Assembly (NCBI RefSeq): GCF_014643375.1
Contig: NZ_BMJJ01000006.1
Coordinates: forward strand, 124,001-188,000
Origin: Aureimonas glaciei
Lineage (GTDB): Bacteria > Pseudomonadota > Alphaproteobacteria > Rhizobiales > Rhizobiaceae
DNA length: 64,000 bases
Direction of reading: 5' to 3'
Shown here: one piece after another, positions 46,101 through 55,555 of the stretch
How positions within the stretch are numbered: the first letter of the stretch is position 1
Layout: each line of letters starts with the position of its first letter
Position numbers and translations under genes: made by a program
The notes under the pieces: model-generated
Told to the model about the DNA's origin: nothing
The model's database searches: none
What the model saw: the letters and a program-made list of their open reading frames with translations, nothing else

Positions 46101-47257
46101 GACACCACCCTCAGCATCGGCCGCCGCGCGACGGCCGCGATCGGCGCCAGATTGCGGACGAGATAGGGGTCCGGCCGCAGGGGGGATTTGGCCTCGACCA
46201 CGATGTCGAACTGGCCGTCCTTGCGCGAGCGGGCGATGCGCGGCGTGAGATAGGCGTGAAAGGTTTCCTTGTCGATGTGCACGCGCCCCTGCGGCGCGTC
46301 GATCGCCTGGCGCGCGACGGCGGCCTGCACCGCCTGGACATCGTCGCTGCCGGCTGCCCGGAGCGCCAGGGCCAGCAGGCGGACCGCGACATAGGCGGCC
46401 TCGGCCTCGGAGGAGGGGCCCGGCGCGCCGGGAAAGGAGGCGGCATAGGCGGACGCGAAGGCGCGGTTGGCCGGCGTGTCGATCGAGGCGAAGTAGACGC
46501 TGGAGCTCAGATGGCCGTCGACCGCCTCGGTGCCGATCTCCTGCAAATCCGGCTCCGAAAGGTTGCAGCTGGCGACGGGGTAGCGCGCCACCTGGTCGAT
46601 GCCGCGGGCCTGGCAGGCCTGGCGGAAGGCGCGGAAGAAGGCGTAGGCCGACTGCCCGATGAGCGAATTGAAGATGAAGTCCGGCTCGGCCGAGAGGATC
46701 GTCTCGATCACCCGGTCCATGTCGGTTTCGCCGACCGCCACGTAGCGCTCGCCGAGAACCGTGCCGCCGCGCGCCAGAAGGTCCTCGCGCAGCACGCGGT
46801 TGCTCTCCCAGGCCCAGATGTAGTTCGAGCCGATGCAGAAGGCGCGGGTTCCGTGGCAGGCCACGAGATGGTCGATCAGCGGCGAGATGTGCTGGTTCGG
46901 GGCCGAGCCGGTATAGACGACGTTCGGCGAGGATTCGAAGCCCTCGTAGTGTGTCGGGTACCAGAGCAGCGCGTCGCGCTTTTCGAAGAGGGGGATCACC
47001 TCCTTGCGGCTCGACGAGGTGTAGCAGCCGACGACATGGCGGATGCCCTGTGCCAGCATGGCTTCGGTGCCCGCCGCGTAATCGGCGAGGACACCCCCGG
47101 GATCGGCATGGACCGGCTCGAGGGCGAGCCCGAAATCGGCATCCTCATTGATCTCGCGGCAAGCCAGCAGCGCTCCGTTCAGCGCCGTCCGGCCGACCGT
47201 TCCATAGGAGCCGGTGGTCGAGAGCAGCAGGCCGATGGGGGTGGACTTGCGAGTCAT
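46097..47257 (-). CDS. amiC: AmiC-like cytoplasmic amide sensor
   Basis: A 386-residue protein of the periplasmic-binding fold that begins MTRKSTPIGLLLSTTGSYG with no signal peptide, so it stays in the cytoplasm as AmiC does. 'GCYTSSSRKEVIPLFEKRDALLWYPTHYEGFESSPNVVYTG' and 'VGETDMDRVIETIL' are characteristic of AmiC/UrtA-like proteins. AmiC sequesters AmiR until an amide binds. Start 47257 is preferred over an upstream ATG because it places the conserved core at residue 1. It is the first gene of the amide locus and diverges from the SDR gene. Confidence 0.88.
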   Translation of the reverse strand: MTRKSTPIGLLLSTTGSYGTVGRTALNGALLACREINEDADFGLALEPVHADPGGVLADYAAGTEAMLAQGIRHVVGCYTSSSRKEVIPLFEKRDALLWYPTHYEGFESSPNVVYTGSAPNQHISPLIDHLVACHGTRAFCIGSNYIWAWESNRVLREDLLARGGTVLGERYVAVGETDMDRVIETILSAEPDFIFNSLIGQSAYAFFRAFRQACQARGIDQVARYPVASCNLSEPDLQEIGTEAVDGHLSSSVYFASIDTPANRAFASAYAASFPGAPGPSSEAEAAYVAVRLLALALRAAGSDDVQAVQAAVARQAIDAPQGRVHIDKETFHAYLTPRIARSRKDGQFDIVVEAKSPLRPDPYLVRNLAPIAAVARRPMLRVVS

Positions 47258-47356
47258 GCCGGGGACCAAACGCCAAAAGCCTCTCAGCACCGAGTGCTGC
47301 GAGGCGAAGTTGCCAAACGGAAAATCAAGGAGTCAACGATCTTCTGGCGCAATTGC

Positions 47357-47394
47357 GGGCAGCTCTGCCCAACGCCTAGGATTTAAGCTAGGCG
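47357..47394. promoter_or_regulatory. Two adjacent perfect dyads in the amiC/SDR divergent region
   Basis: GGGCAG-CT-CTGCCC (47357-47370) and CGCCTAG-N8-CTAGGCG (47373-47394) lie side by side in the 347-bp gap (47258-47604) between amiC (-) and the SDR (+). They could be operators for one or both genes, or the second could act as an RNA hairpin. No gene is supported in the gap. The regulator is unknown. Confidence 0.45.
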
Positions 47395-47604
47395 CGTGGC
47401 CGCCGGCTTGTCAAGCGGCAAAAATCGGAACGCGCCTCAGTAGGCCCAATCGGCCCCTGTCGGACGGTGGAGGCGCACGGAGAGCGGCTTGCCAAGGCGG
47501 CGCGAATGCGGAAAGTTGGGCGTCATCGGAAACCCTCCGCCCTTCTGACGGCCTCGAGGATCCCCGGCATTCACCTCATCAGGCGTCAACGGAAAGGGAT
47601 TTCC

Positions 47605-48366
47605 ATGGATCTCGGCTTGCGCGGCCTCAAGGCCATCATCACCGGCGGCAGCAAGGGCATCGGCCTCGCCATCGCCGACACGCTGGCGGCGGAAGGTTGC
47701 GATATTGCCATCTGCGCACGCAACCCGGCGGATCTCGAGGCTGCGGCGGAGAAGCTGCGCGGTCGCGGCACGACGGTCCTCGCCCGGGCGGTCGACGTCG
47801 CCGACGCCGCGGCGCTGAAAGGCTGGGTCGCCGAGGTCGGCGCGGAATTCGGCGGCCTCGACATCGTGGTCGCCAATGTCAGCGCGCTGTCGATCGGCGC
47901 GGACGAGGAGAGCTGGAACAAGGAGTTTCAGACCGACATGATGGGGACGGTGCGCCTCGTCGAGGCGGCGATGCCGTTTCTGGAAAAGAGTGGCAAGGCG
48001 TCCATCGTGACCATCTCCAGCGTCTCCGGCCGCGAGATCGACTTCGCCGCCGGACCCTACGGCGTGTTCAAGGCCGCGATCATCCATTACACGCAAGGAT
48101 TGGCCTTCCAGCTCGCGGGCAAGAATATCCGGGCCAATTCCGTGTCGCCGGGCAATACATATTTCGCCGGCGGCGTCTGGGACCAGATCGAGAAGGGCAA
48201 TCCCGAACTCTTCGCCGCCTCGCTGGCGCTCAACCCGACGGGCCGCATGGCGACGCCGCAGGAAATCGCCAACGGCGCCGTGTTCCTCGCGAGTCCCGCG
48301 GCGAGCTTCATCACCGGCAGCAATCTCGTCATCGACGGAGCGTTGACCCGCGGTGTGCAGTTCTAG
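47605..48366 (+). CDS. Short-chain dehydrogenase/reductase
   Basis: A 253-residue classical SDR with 'ITGGSKGIGLAIADTLAAEG' (residues about 13-32), catalytic Ser in 'ISSVSG', and 'YGVFKAA' giving Tyr-x3-Lys. The NNAG motif is changed to 'VANVSAL'. The ATG at 47605 follows GGAAAGGGAT. It is transcribed away from the amide locus and converges on the M20 peptidase gene, so it appears monocistronic. The substrate cannot be told from sequence or context. Confidence 0.85.
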   Translation: MDLGLRGLKAIITGGSKGIGLAIADTLAAEGCDIAICARNPADLEAAAEKLRGRGTTVLARAVDVADAAALKGWVAEVGAEFGGLDIVVANVSALSIGADEESWNKEFQTDMMGTVRLVEAAMPFLEKSGKASIVTISSVSGREIDFAAGPYGVFKAAIIHYTQGLAFQLAGKNIRANSVSPGNTYFAGGVWDQIEKGNPELFAASLALNPTGRMATPQEIANGAVFLASPAASFITGSNLVIDGALTRGVQF

Positions 48367-48406
48367 GGCGGACCCGCCTCGGGCCGTTTCACCGGCGCCC
48401 GGACGC

Positions 48407-49810
48407 TCAGGCGCCGGCGGCGGACCCCGCTGCCCGAGGCTCGCCCAGGTCGTAGAACAGGGCCGTCATCAGCTCCAGCGCGGAGCGGCAGGTGCCGAGC
48501 AGCACGTGCTCGTTCGGCGCATGCTGCGAGCAGCCGGGATAGGAATGCGGGATCCAGATCGTCGGCAGGCCGAGGATCTCGGAAAAGCTGTCGTTCGGCA
48601 GCGAGCCGGCGAGGTTCGGCTGCACCACCGGTGACTGCCCCGTGCTGCGCTCGATCGAGGCGCGCACGCGCTCGACCCAGGGATGGTCCGGATCGAGCCG
48701 CGTCGCCCGAAAGAACTCGCGGTCGGCGGGCGTCACCGTCACGTCGGCAAAACCGTTGGCATCGAGATGGCGGCGCAGCGCCGGCAGGATGTCCTCGGGA
48801 TCGGTGCCGACGACGTAGCGCAGCTGGCAGTGCGCCGAAGCATGGCCGGAAATGGCGTTGACCGGCGCCTCCGGCACGCCGCTCTTCATCGCGAGAACGG
48901 CGAAGGAATTCCAGCCGAAGACACGCTCCGCCGGCGTCAGCCCTTCCTCGCCCCACTCCGCGTCGATCGGGGGATCGCGGGTGCCGAGCGGGCAGGCGGC
49001 GATGGCTTGCCGGATCTTCGGCGTCAGGCTGGTGGGCCGCCATTCCGGGATCAGGATCTGGCCGCGCGCATCGACGATGGTGGCGAGGGCATGGGCGAGG
49101 CGCGTCGCCGGATCGATCAACAGGCCGCCCCAGTTGCCGGAGTGATGCGCGCCCTCCCGGCAGACAACGGCGAGGTCGAAATTGACGCCGCCGCGGCTGC
49201 CCATGAACATCGTCGGGCGGTCGGCCTGGATGCGCGGGCCGTCGGAGGCGATGAGGACGTCGGCGGCCAGCCGCGCCTTCTCGGCCTCGAAGAAGGCGGC
49301 GAGACCGGCCGAGCCGGTCTCCTCCGACATCTCGATGACGACTTTCAAGTTGAAGCCGAGGCACCCTCGCTCGGCGAGGACGGCGCGCAGGGCGGCGAGG
49401 TTGATGAGGTGCTGGCCCTTGTTGTCGGCGGTGCCGCGGCCGTAGGCGCGATCGCCCTCCACCACGAGCTGGAAGGGATGCAGGCCGGCGCGCCACTCGG
49501 TGGTCTGCGCCCGGATCACGTCGCCATGGCCGTAGGTGAGGACGGTCTCGAAGGCCGGGTCCTCGATCCGCTCCCCGACGAGGAAAGGGCCGCCGCGCGG
49601 ATCGCTGTTCGGGAAAATCTCCGTCGTGCAGCCGAGGGAGCGCAGCCAGGGCTCCATCTCCTCGACGAGATAGCGCAGGAGCTCGGACTTGCGGCTGGGA
49701 TCCTGGCTCTCGGTCTCGTGCGCGACGAGCTGCGCCAGCTCTGCGAGATAGCCGCCATCGTCGAAATAGGCGCGGATGCGCGACAGGGCACCGTCTGGCG
49801 TGGGCGTCAT
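48407..49810 (-). CDS. M20-family metallopeptidase (dipeptidase-like)
   Basis: This 467-residue hydrolase has the M20 metal-binding motifs: '[16 protein letters not shown]', '[15 protein letters not shown]' (bridging Asp) and '[15 protein letters not shown]' (catalytic Glu pair). A dimerisation domain follows ('[17 protein letters not shown]'). The family includes dipeptidases and N-acyl amino acid hydrolases. No signal peptide is seen, so it is cytoplasmic. It lies at the distal end of the peptide importer operon, implying cleavage of imported di- or oligopeptides. Confidence 0.85.
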   Translation of the reverse strand: MTPTPDGALSRIRAYFDDGGYLAELAQLVAHETESQDPSRKSELLRYLVEEMEPWLRSLGCTTEIFPNSDPRGGPFLVGERIEDPAFETVLTYGHGDVIRAQTTEWRAGLHPFQLVVEGDRAYGRGTADNKGQHLINLAALRAVLAERGCLGFNLKVVIEMSEETGSAGLAAFFEAEKARLAADVLIASDGPRIQADRPTMFMGSRGGVNFDLAVVCREGAHHSGNWGGLLIDPATRLAHALATIVDARGQILIPEWRPTSLTPKIRQAIAACPLGTRDPPIDAEWGEEGLTPAERVFGWNSFAVLAMKSGVPEAPVNAISGHASAHCQLRYVVGTDPEDILPALRRHLDANGFADVTVTPADREFFRATRLDPDHPWVERVRASIERSTGQSPVVQPNLAGSLPNDSFSEILGLPTIWIPHSYPGCSQHAPNEHVLLGTCRSALELMTALFYDLGEPRAAGSAAGA

Positions 49811-49904
49811 GCGGGTCTCACATTTCTGGGGCAACAAGCAGCGGGCAATGAACGCCGAGCGTGCGGCGTTCTCTCCGGAAGGGGCGAGCGCCGCACGGCC
49901 GGGG

Positions 49905-51338
49905 CTAGAGGGTCTGCGGCCGCGGCTGGATCGGCGCCTTCACGTCGGCCGGGATCGGCGAGGCGTAGGGCTTCTTCGCCAGACGCGCCTGATGGTCGGC
50001 CTTGGCGCGCGCCAGCAGCGCCGGATCGTTCAGGAGGTCGACGGCGGTGCCGGCCATCGCCTTGGCGGCGTAGACGAGGCCCTTCTTGGCCGCCGGCGCC
50101 TTGCCCTGCGCGGTGATCTGCCAGGAATGGCCCGGCGAGCCGATGGCGTGGGTGGCGACGCGCGCCTGCACCGTCGGCACCGCCCAGGACACGTCGCCGA
50201 CATCCGTCGAGCCGATCATCGCCTCGCCGACCGAATCCATCGGCACGATGAAGTCGCAGAGCGGCGTGTCCGGCCGCTCGTCGACGCCGCAGCGCAGATA
50301 GTCGCTGGCGATGTCCTCCTCGCTCAACGTCGCCTGGATCTTCGCGGCATAGGCGCGGTCCTCGGCGTCGAAGGGGACGGGGCCGAGGCGTTCGAGATTG
50401 GCGTGCATCGTCTCCTCCATCGGCGTGTTGGCGAGAAGGTTGGAGACGGCGCTGAGGATCTTGAACTCCATCTCGGTGCCGGTCATTAGCGCCGCGCCGC
50501 GGGCGACGTCGATCACCCGCTCGTTCAGCTGCTTCATGCCGTGGAGATCGCGCGAGCGCACGGCATAGCGCACCTTCGCGTGGGCCTGGACGACGTTGGG
50601 CGCGATGCCGCCGCCGTCGATCATCGCGTAATGGATGCGCGAATCCGCCGGAACGTGCTCGCGCAGATAGTTGACGCCGACATTCATCAACTCGACCGCA
50701 TCGAGCGCCGAGCGGCCGAGATGGGGCGCTGCCGCGGCATGCGAAGCGCGGCCCTTGAAGGTGAAGTCGATGCGGGTGTTGGCGAGCGACAGGGCGTCGT
50801 CGACACGCGTCAACGAGGCCGGGTGCCAGGTGATCGCCGCGTCGACGTCGTCGAACAAGCCGTCGCGCACCATGAAGGCCTTGGCCGCGCCGCCCTCTTC
50901 TGCCGGGCAGCCATAGTAGCGCACGGTGCCCGGGAGATTGTTCTCGGCGAGATAGTTCTTGAAGGCCGTGGCGGCCAGAAGTGCGGCGGAGCCCAGCATG
51001 TTGTGGCCGCAGCCATGGCCGTGGCCATTGCCGTCCAGCGGCTTCGGCTCGGCGATGCCGGCCTCCTGGCTGAGGCCGGGCAGGGCGTCGTACTCGCCGA
51101 GGAAGGCGATCACCGGTCCGCCGGATCCGGCCTCGCCGATCACCGCGGTCGGAATGCCGGCCGGGCCCTCGGTGACCCTGTAACCCTCGTCGCGCAGCAT
51201 TTTGGTGTGCTCGGCGCTGGAACGGTATTCGGTGTAGGCGATCTCCGGCATGCCCCAGATGCGATCGCTCAGCGCCTCGTAGTCGGCGCGCCGGGCGTCG
51301 ACGAGGTTCCAGATGCTCTCGGCGTTGGAATTGGCCAT
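49905..51338 (-). CDS. abgB: M20D amidohydrolase, AbgB-like (aminobenzoyl-glutamate hydrolase subunit family)
   Basis: A 477-residue M20D hydrolase with '[16 protein letters not shown]', '[21 protein letters not shown]' and '[20 protein letters not shown]', the pattern of AbgB. In E. coli AbgB works with AbgA; no AbgA or AbgT homologue is seen here, though the M20 protein downstream could be a partner. It probably cleaves an N-acyl or peptide amide bond of an imported compound. The start MANSNAES at 51338 is preceded by a GGAAGA-type site. Confidence 0.82.
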   Translation of the reverse strand: MANSNAESIWNLVDARRADYEALSDRIWGMPEIAYTEYRSSAEHTKMLRDEGYRVTEGPAGIPTAVIGEAGSGGPVIAFLGEYDALPGLSQEAGIAEPKPLDGNGHGHGCGHNMLGSAALLAATAFKNYLAENNLPGTVRYYGCPAEEGGAAKAFMVRDGLFDDVDAAITWHPASLTRVDDALSLANTRIDFTFKGRASHAAAAPHLGRSALDAVELMNVGVNYLREHVPADSRIHYAMIDGGGIAPNVVQAHAKVRYAVRSRDLHGMKQLNERVIDVARGAALMTGTEMEFKILSAVSNLLANTPMEETMHANLERLGPVPFDAEDRAYAAKIQATLSEEDIASDYLRCGVDERPDTPLCDFIVPMDSVGEAMIGSTDVGDVSWAVPTVQARVATHAIGSPGHSWQITAQGKAPAAKKGLVYAAKAMAGTAVDLLNDPALLARAKADHQARLAKKPYASPIPADVKAPIQPRPQTL

Positions 51339-51403
51339 GGGTCTTCCTCTTGTCTGCTGCTTGTGTGTCCCGGTGCGCAGGGGCATCGGGCAATGGTGGC
51401 CGG

Positions 51404-52402
51404 TCAGCTCACATCGTTGAGGTGACAGGCCGAAACGCGGCCCGGCGCGATCGCCTTCAGCGCCGGACGTTCCACCCGGCAGCGCTCGAAGGCGTGCGGG
51501 CAGCGCGGGTGGAAATGGCAACCGGGCGGCGGGTCGATCGGCGAGGGGATTTCGCCCTTGATCGCCGAATAGGTCTTCTTGGTGGTGGCGAAGGTCGGGA
51601 TCTCGGCGAGCAGCGCCTGGGTGTAGGGATGGTTCGGCGTGGCGAAGATCTCTTCGCTCGGGCCCTGCTCGACCATGCGCCCGAGATACATGATCGCGAT
51701 ACGGTCGGAGATGTGCTCGACGACGCCGAGATCGTGGCTGATGAACAGATAAGTCAGATCCAGTTCCTCGCGCAGGTCCATGAAAAGGTTGAGGATCTGC
51801 GCCTGGATCGAGACGTCGAGGGCTGCGACGGATTCGTCGCAGACGATGAAGTCGGGCTGCACAGCGAGCGCCCGGGCGATGCCGATGCGGGCCCGCTGGC
51901 CGCCGGAGAATTGGTGCGGATAGCGCTTGCGCATCGCGGGATCGAGGCCGACGCGCTGCAGCGCCGCCTCGACATAGGAGTCGATCTCGCCACGACCGGC
52001 GAGGCCATGCACGCGCGGCGCCTCGCCGACGATCTGGTCGACCCGCAGACGCGGATTGAGCGCCGACATCGGATCCTGGAAGACCATCTGCACCTTCAGC
52101 GCGGCTTCGCGCGCCTCGGCGCCCTTCAGCGTCGAAACGTCCTTGCCGCGGAAGCGTATCTGCCCGGCGCTCGGCGCATCGAGCCCAGCGACCATGCGGC
52201 CGAGGGTCGACTTGCCGCAGCCGGACTCGCCGACGAGGCCCATGACCTCGCCCTTGCGGATCGACAGGTCGACGCCGTCGACGGCGTGCACCGTCACTTC
52301 GCGGACATTGGCGCCGAGGAGGCGCGCCGTCCGCTCGGCGAGGTCGAGCTGCTTGACGAAGCGCTTGGAGACGCCGGCGATGTCGATGACGGCGTCGTTC
52401 AT
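51404..52402 (-). CDS. Peptide ABC transporter ATPase (OppF/DppF-like)
   Basis: A 332-residue ATPase with Walker A 'GESGCGKSTLGRM', signature 'FSGGQRARIGIARAL' and Walker B '[18 protein letters not shown]', where the usual DEPVSALD is DESVAALD. The C-terminal cysteine-rich segment 'GCHFHPRCPHAFERCRVERP' is the Fe-S-like tail typical of peptide ATPases. It overlaps the OppD-like gene by four bases. It belongs to the five-gene importer headed by the binding protein at 55556. Confidence 0.88.
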   Translation of the reverse strand: MNDAVIDIAGVSKRFVKQLDLAERTARLLGANVREVTVHAVDGVDLSIRKGEVMGLVGESGCGKSTLGRMVAGLDAPSAGQIRFRGKDVSTLKGAEAREAALKVQMVFQDPMSALNPRLRVDQIVGEAPRVHGLAGRGEIDSYVEAALQRVGLDPAMRKRYPHQFSGGQRARIGIARALAVQPDFIVCDESVAALDVSIQAQILNLFMDLREELDLTYLFISHDLGVVEHISDRIAIMYLGRMVEQGPSEEIFATPNHPYTQALLAEIPTFATTKKTYSAIKGEIPSPIDPPPGCHFHPRCPHAFERCRVERPALKAIAPGRVSACHLNDVS

Positions 52403-53448
52403 GGCACCGTCTCCGTCACGATCGCATCTGTCCGGGACCGGGCCTTCTCGGCCAGGGCCGCGGACCGCGCGTCCGCCACGGGGTCGAGCGTCCAGGGATG
52501 AAAGCAGCGGACCTTGCGGTCGGGCAGCTTTTCGTCCAGCGCCGGCTCTTCGAGGCAGGCCTCGTCGGCGCGCGAGCAGCGCGGCCGGAAGGCGCAGCCC
52601 TGCGGCAGGTTGAGAAGCGAGGGTGTCATGCCGCTGATCTGCTGGAGGCGGGCGCCGCGCGTCTTGCCCTGCGGCACGGACTCGATCAGGCCCTTGGTAT
52701 AGGGATGCAGCGGCCGCTCGATGACGCGGGCGGTCTCGCCCTCCTCGACGACACGGCCGGCATACATCACCGCCAGCCGGTCGGCGAGGCCGGAGACGAT
52801 GGCGAGATCATGGGTGATCCAGATCATCGCCGTGCCGGTCTCGGCGCACAGCTTCTGCACCTCGGCAAGGATCTGCGCCTGGATGGTGACGTCGAGCGCC
52901 GTCGTCGGCTCGTCGGCGATGATGAGGTCGGGCTTATGCAACAGCGCGATGGCGATGGCGACGCGCTGGCGCATGCCGCCGGAGAACTGATGCGGATAGC
53001 TCTGCAGGCGCTCGTCGGGCGAGGCGATGCCGACCATGACCAGCGCCTCGCGGCAGCGCTTCAACGCCTCCGCGCGCGAAACCTTTTCGTGTGCCAGGAC
53101 GGTCTCGACCATCTGCGTGTCGATGCGCAGCACCGGGTTCAGCGTCATCATCGGATCCTGGAAGATCATCGCGATGCGCTTGCCGCGCAGGTTGCGCATC
53201 ATCGGCTCGCCGCCCTTCACCAGTTCGGCGCCGTCGAAGGTGATGGTGCCGCCGACGATGCGGCCGGGCGGATCGACGAGACCGAGCAGCGAGAAGCCGG
53301 TGACCGACTTGCCGGAGCCGGATTCGCCGACGAGGCCTAGGATCTGGCCGCGCTCCAGGCTGAAGCTGACGCCGTCGACGGCCTTGGCGACGCCGTCGCG
53401 GGTGAAGAAATGGGTCTGAAGACCCTCGACGCTGAGGAGCGCGGTCAT
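52399..53448 (-). CDS. Peptide ABC transporter ATPase (OppD/DppD-like)
   Basis: A 349-residue ATPase with Walker A '[13 protein letters not shown]', signature '[15 protein letters not shown]' and Walker B '[18 protein letters not shown]', then the peptide-type C-terminal cysteine motif '[19 protein letters not shown]'. The start [10 protein letters not shown] at 53448 overlaps the permease stop (ATGA). Confidence 0.88.
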   Translation of the reverse strand: MTALLSVEGLQTHFFTRDGVAKAVDGVSFSLERGQILGLVGESGSGKSVTGFSLLGLVDPPGRIVGGTITFDGAELVKGGEPMMRNLRGKRIAMIFQDPMMTLNPVLRIDTQMVETVLAHEKVSRAEALKRCREALVMVGIASPDERLQSYPHQFSGGMRQRVAIAIALLHKPDLIIADEPTTALDVTIQAQILAEVQKLCAETGTAMIWITHDLAIVSGLADRLAVMYAGRVVEEGETARVIERPLHPYTKGLIESVPQGKTRGARLQQISGMTPSLLNLPQGCAFRPRCSRADEACLEEPALDEKLPDRKVRCFHPWTLDPVADARSAALAEKARSRTDAIVTETVP

Positions 53449-54380
53449 TTCTGCAGCCTCGGATTGAAGACGTCGCGCAGGCGGTCGCCGACGAGGTTGA
53501 TGGCGACGATGGTGACGACGAGGGCAATGCCGGGGAAGAGGCTGACCCAGTAGCGGCCGGAGAGGAGGAAATCGTAGCCGTTGGCGATGAGGAGGCCGAG
53601 CGAGGGCTCGGTGATCGGCACGCCGACGCCGAGGAAGGAGAGCGTCGCCTCCAGCGCGATCGCCTGGGCGATCTGCACGGTGGCGACCACGATCAGCGGC
53701 GGCAGGCAGTTCGGCAGGAGATGGTGAAACATGATGCGGCCGTGCGAGAGCGCCAGGCACCGGGCCGCGTCGATATAGTCCTTGCGGGCCTCGACCATGG
53801 CCGAGGAGCGCACGGTGCGGGCGTAATAGGCCCATTGCACGATAACGAGGGCGATGATCACCTTGTCGACCCCGCGGCCCCAGAGGGCGAGCAGGATGAG
53901 CGCGATCAGGATCGCCGGGAAGGACAGCTGCAGGTCGACGACGCGCATGATCAGCGCGTCGACCTTGCCGCCGAAATAGGCCGCCGTCATGCCGGCGGTG
54001 ACGCCGATCGCGAGCGCGCAGGCGAGCGAGACGGTGGCCACGACGAGGCTGATGCGCAGGCCGTAGAGGATCGCCGACAGCATGTCGCGGCCCTGCTCGT
54101 CGGTGCCGAGATAGTAGGTCCCGCCGGTGGAAAAGCTCGCCGTTCCCGGCGGCTGGCCACCGTCCATGATGTCGAGCTGGGCGAGATCGTATGGGTTCTG
54201 CGGCGCGATCAGCGGGGCACAGAGGGCAAGCAGCACCATCACGAGGAAGAGCACGAGGCCGAAGACGGCGAGCTTGTCCTCGAAGAAGGCGCGGGCGATG
54301 CGCTTCAGCGGGCTGTCGACCGCCAGCGGCTTGCCGGCCGCAACCGGCGCGAGGCCGGAGACGAAAGCGTCGTCGCTCAT
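53445..54380 (-). CDS. Peptide ABC transporter permease (DppC/OppC-like)
   Basis: A 311-residue membrane protein with six predicted segments, 'LGTDEQGRDMLSAILYGLRISL' (DppC hallmark) and the coupling motif 'EARKDYIDAARCLALSHGRIMFHHLLPN'. It overlaps both neighbours by four bases. Confidence 0.88.
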   Translation of the reverse strand: MSDDAFVSGLAPVAAGKPLAVDSPLKRIARAFFEDKLAVFGLVLFLVMVLLALCAPLIAPQNPYDLAQLDIMDGGQPPGTASFSTGGTYYLGTDEQGRDMLSAILYGLRISLVVATVSLACALAIGVTAGMTAAYFGGKVDALIMRVVDLQLSFPAILIALILLALWGRGVDKVIIALVIVQWAYYARTVRSSAMVEARKDYIDAARCLALSHGRIMFHHLLPNCLPPLIVVATVQIAQAIALEATLSFLGVGVPITEPSLGLLIANGYDFLLSGRYWVSLFPGIALVVTIVAINLVGDRLRDVFNPRLQK

Positions 54381-55354
54381 GATTTCACCTGCGACAGACG
54401 GATGCGGGGATCGAGGGCGGAGTAGAGGAGGTCGACGACGAGGTTGATCGTGACGATGATCACCACGGTCAGCATGAGGTAGGCGACGATGACTGGCCGA
54501 TCGAGGAGGTTGATCGAGTCGATCAGGAGCTTGCCCATGCCTGGCCAGGCGAAGACGGTTTCGGTGACGATGGCGAAGGCGATCATCGAGCCAAGTTCGA
54601 GGCCGAGGATCGTCACCACCGGGATCATGATGTTCTTCAGGATGTGGACGAGGACGATGCGGCGGGAGGAGAGACCCTTGGCGCGGGCGAACTTGATGTA
54701 TTCCTGCAAGGCGACCTCGCGGGTGTTCGCCCGCGTCAGCCGGATCACCAGCGACATCTTGAACAGAGCGAGGTTCAGCGCCGGCAGGATCATGTGCTGC
54801 AACCCGTCCCAGGTGAGGAAGCTGACGCGCATGCCGAGGAGTTCCACCGTCTCGCCGCGTCCGCCGGCGGGCAGCCAGCCGAGCAGCACGGCGAAGACGA
54901 GGATCAGCAGCATGCCCTGCCAGAAGTTCGGTAGGGAGAAGCCGAGGATCGAGCCGGCCATGACCGAGCGGCCGCCGATGCTGTCGGGCTTCAGCCCGGC
55001 ATAGACGCCGAGCGGCACGCCGACGAGGACGGAGAGGAGCAGTGCCGTCACCGCCAGCTCCATCGTCGCCGGCAGGCGTTGCAGGATGATGTCGAGCGCG
55101 GGCCGGCCGTAGACGAAGGAGGTGCCGAGATCGCCCTGGAAGAGATTGCCGACGAAGAGCGCGAACTGCTCCCAGAGCGGCCGGTCGAGGCCGAGCCGCG
55201 CCGTGGTCGCCGCGATCTCGAACTGGTTGGCTTCCGGACTGATCAGGATGTCGACGGGATTGCCGATGGCGAAGACGCCGACGAAGACCATGATGGCCAT
55301 CGCCGCGAGGGCAACGAGGCTCTGGCCGAGGCGTCGCAGGAGATAGACGATCAT
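54377..55354 (-). CDS. Peptide ABC transporter permease (DppB/OppB-like)
   Basis: A 325-residue membrane protein: 'YLLRRLGQSLVALAAMAIMVFVG' N-terminal segment, 'LDRPLWEQFALFVGNLFQGDLGTSF' and the coupling motif 'EYIKFARAKGLSSRRIVLVHILKN'. The second of two consecutive ATG codons (55354) has the better distance from CGGAGG. It follows the binding-protein gene after 201 bases holding a strong hairpin. Confidence 0.88.
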   Translation of the reverse strand: MIVYLLRRLGQSLVALAAMAIMVFVGVFAIGNPVDILISPEANQFEIAATTARLGLDRPLWEQFALFVGNLFQGDLGTSFVYGRPALDIILQRLPATMELAVTALLLSVLVGVPLGVYAGLKPDSIGGRSVMAGSILGFSLPNFWQGMLLILVFAVLLGWLPAGGRGETVELLGMRVSFLTWDGLQHMILPALNLALFKMSLVIRLTRANTREVALQEYIKFARAKGLSSRRIVLVHILKNIMIPVVTILGLELGSMIAFAIVTETVFAWPGMGKLLIDSINLLDRPVIVAYLMLTVVIIVTINLVVDLLYSALDPRIRLSQVKS

Positions 55355-55462
55355 CATCGCCTCCGAGAGGGAAGGGCCGGCCGACCCGCCATCGTGGCGC
55401 AGGCGGGCGGCGATCGGCAGCCGGCCGGAAATGGCGGGCACCGTAGTCTTGCCGGGCGGACG

Positions 55463-55483
55463 CCGCCGGCCTGTCGCCGGCGG
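55463..55483 (-). repeat. Perfect 8-bp-stem hairpin between peptide-binding protein and permease genes
   Basis: CCGCCGGC (55463-55470) pairs exactly with GCCGGCGG (55476-55483) across a five-base loop. It lies within the operon between binding-protein and DppB-like genes. Without a T-tract it looks like a partial terminator or 3'-end protector rather than a full stop. Confidence 0.5.
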
Positions 55484-55555
55484 GGTCCCACTTCAGGTGT
55501 CTCGATCACCTCTCGGCTCCGGCGCGATGGCCGGGCCGAGCGGTGCCGGGGCGTG

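Noticed and set aside
47345-47357. TGGCGC-AATTGC as a sigma-54 promoter for the SDR
   Set aside because: The GG and GC elements are too close together for the -24/-12 spacing, and no sigma-54 activator is nearby.
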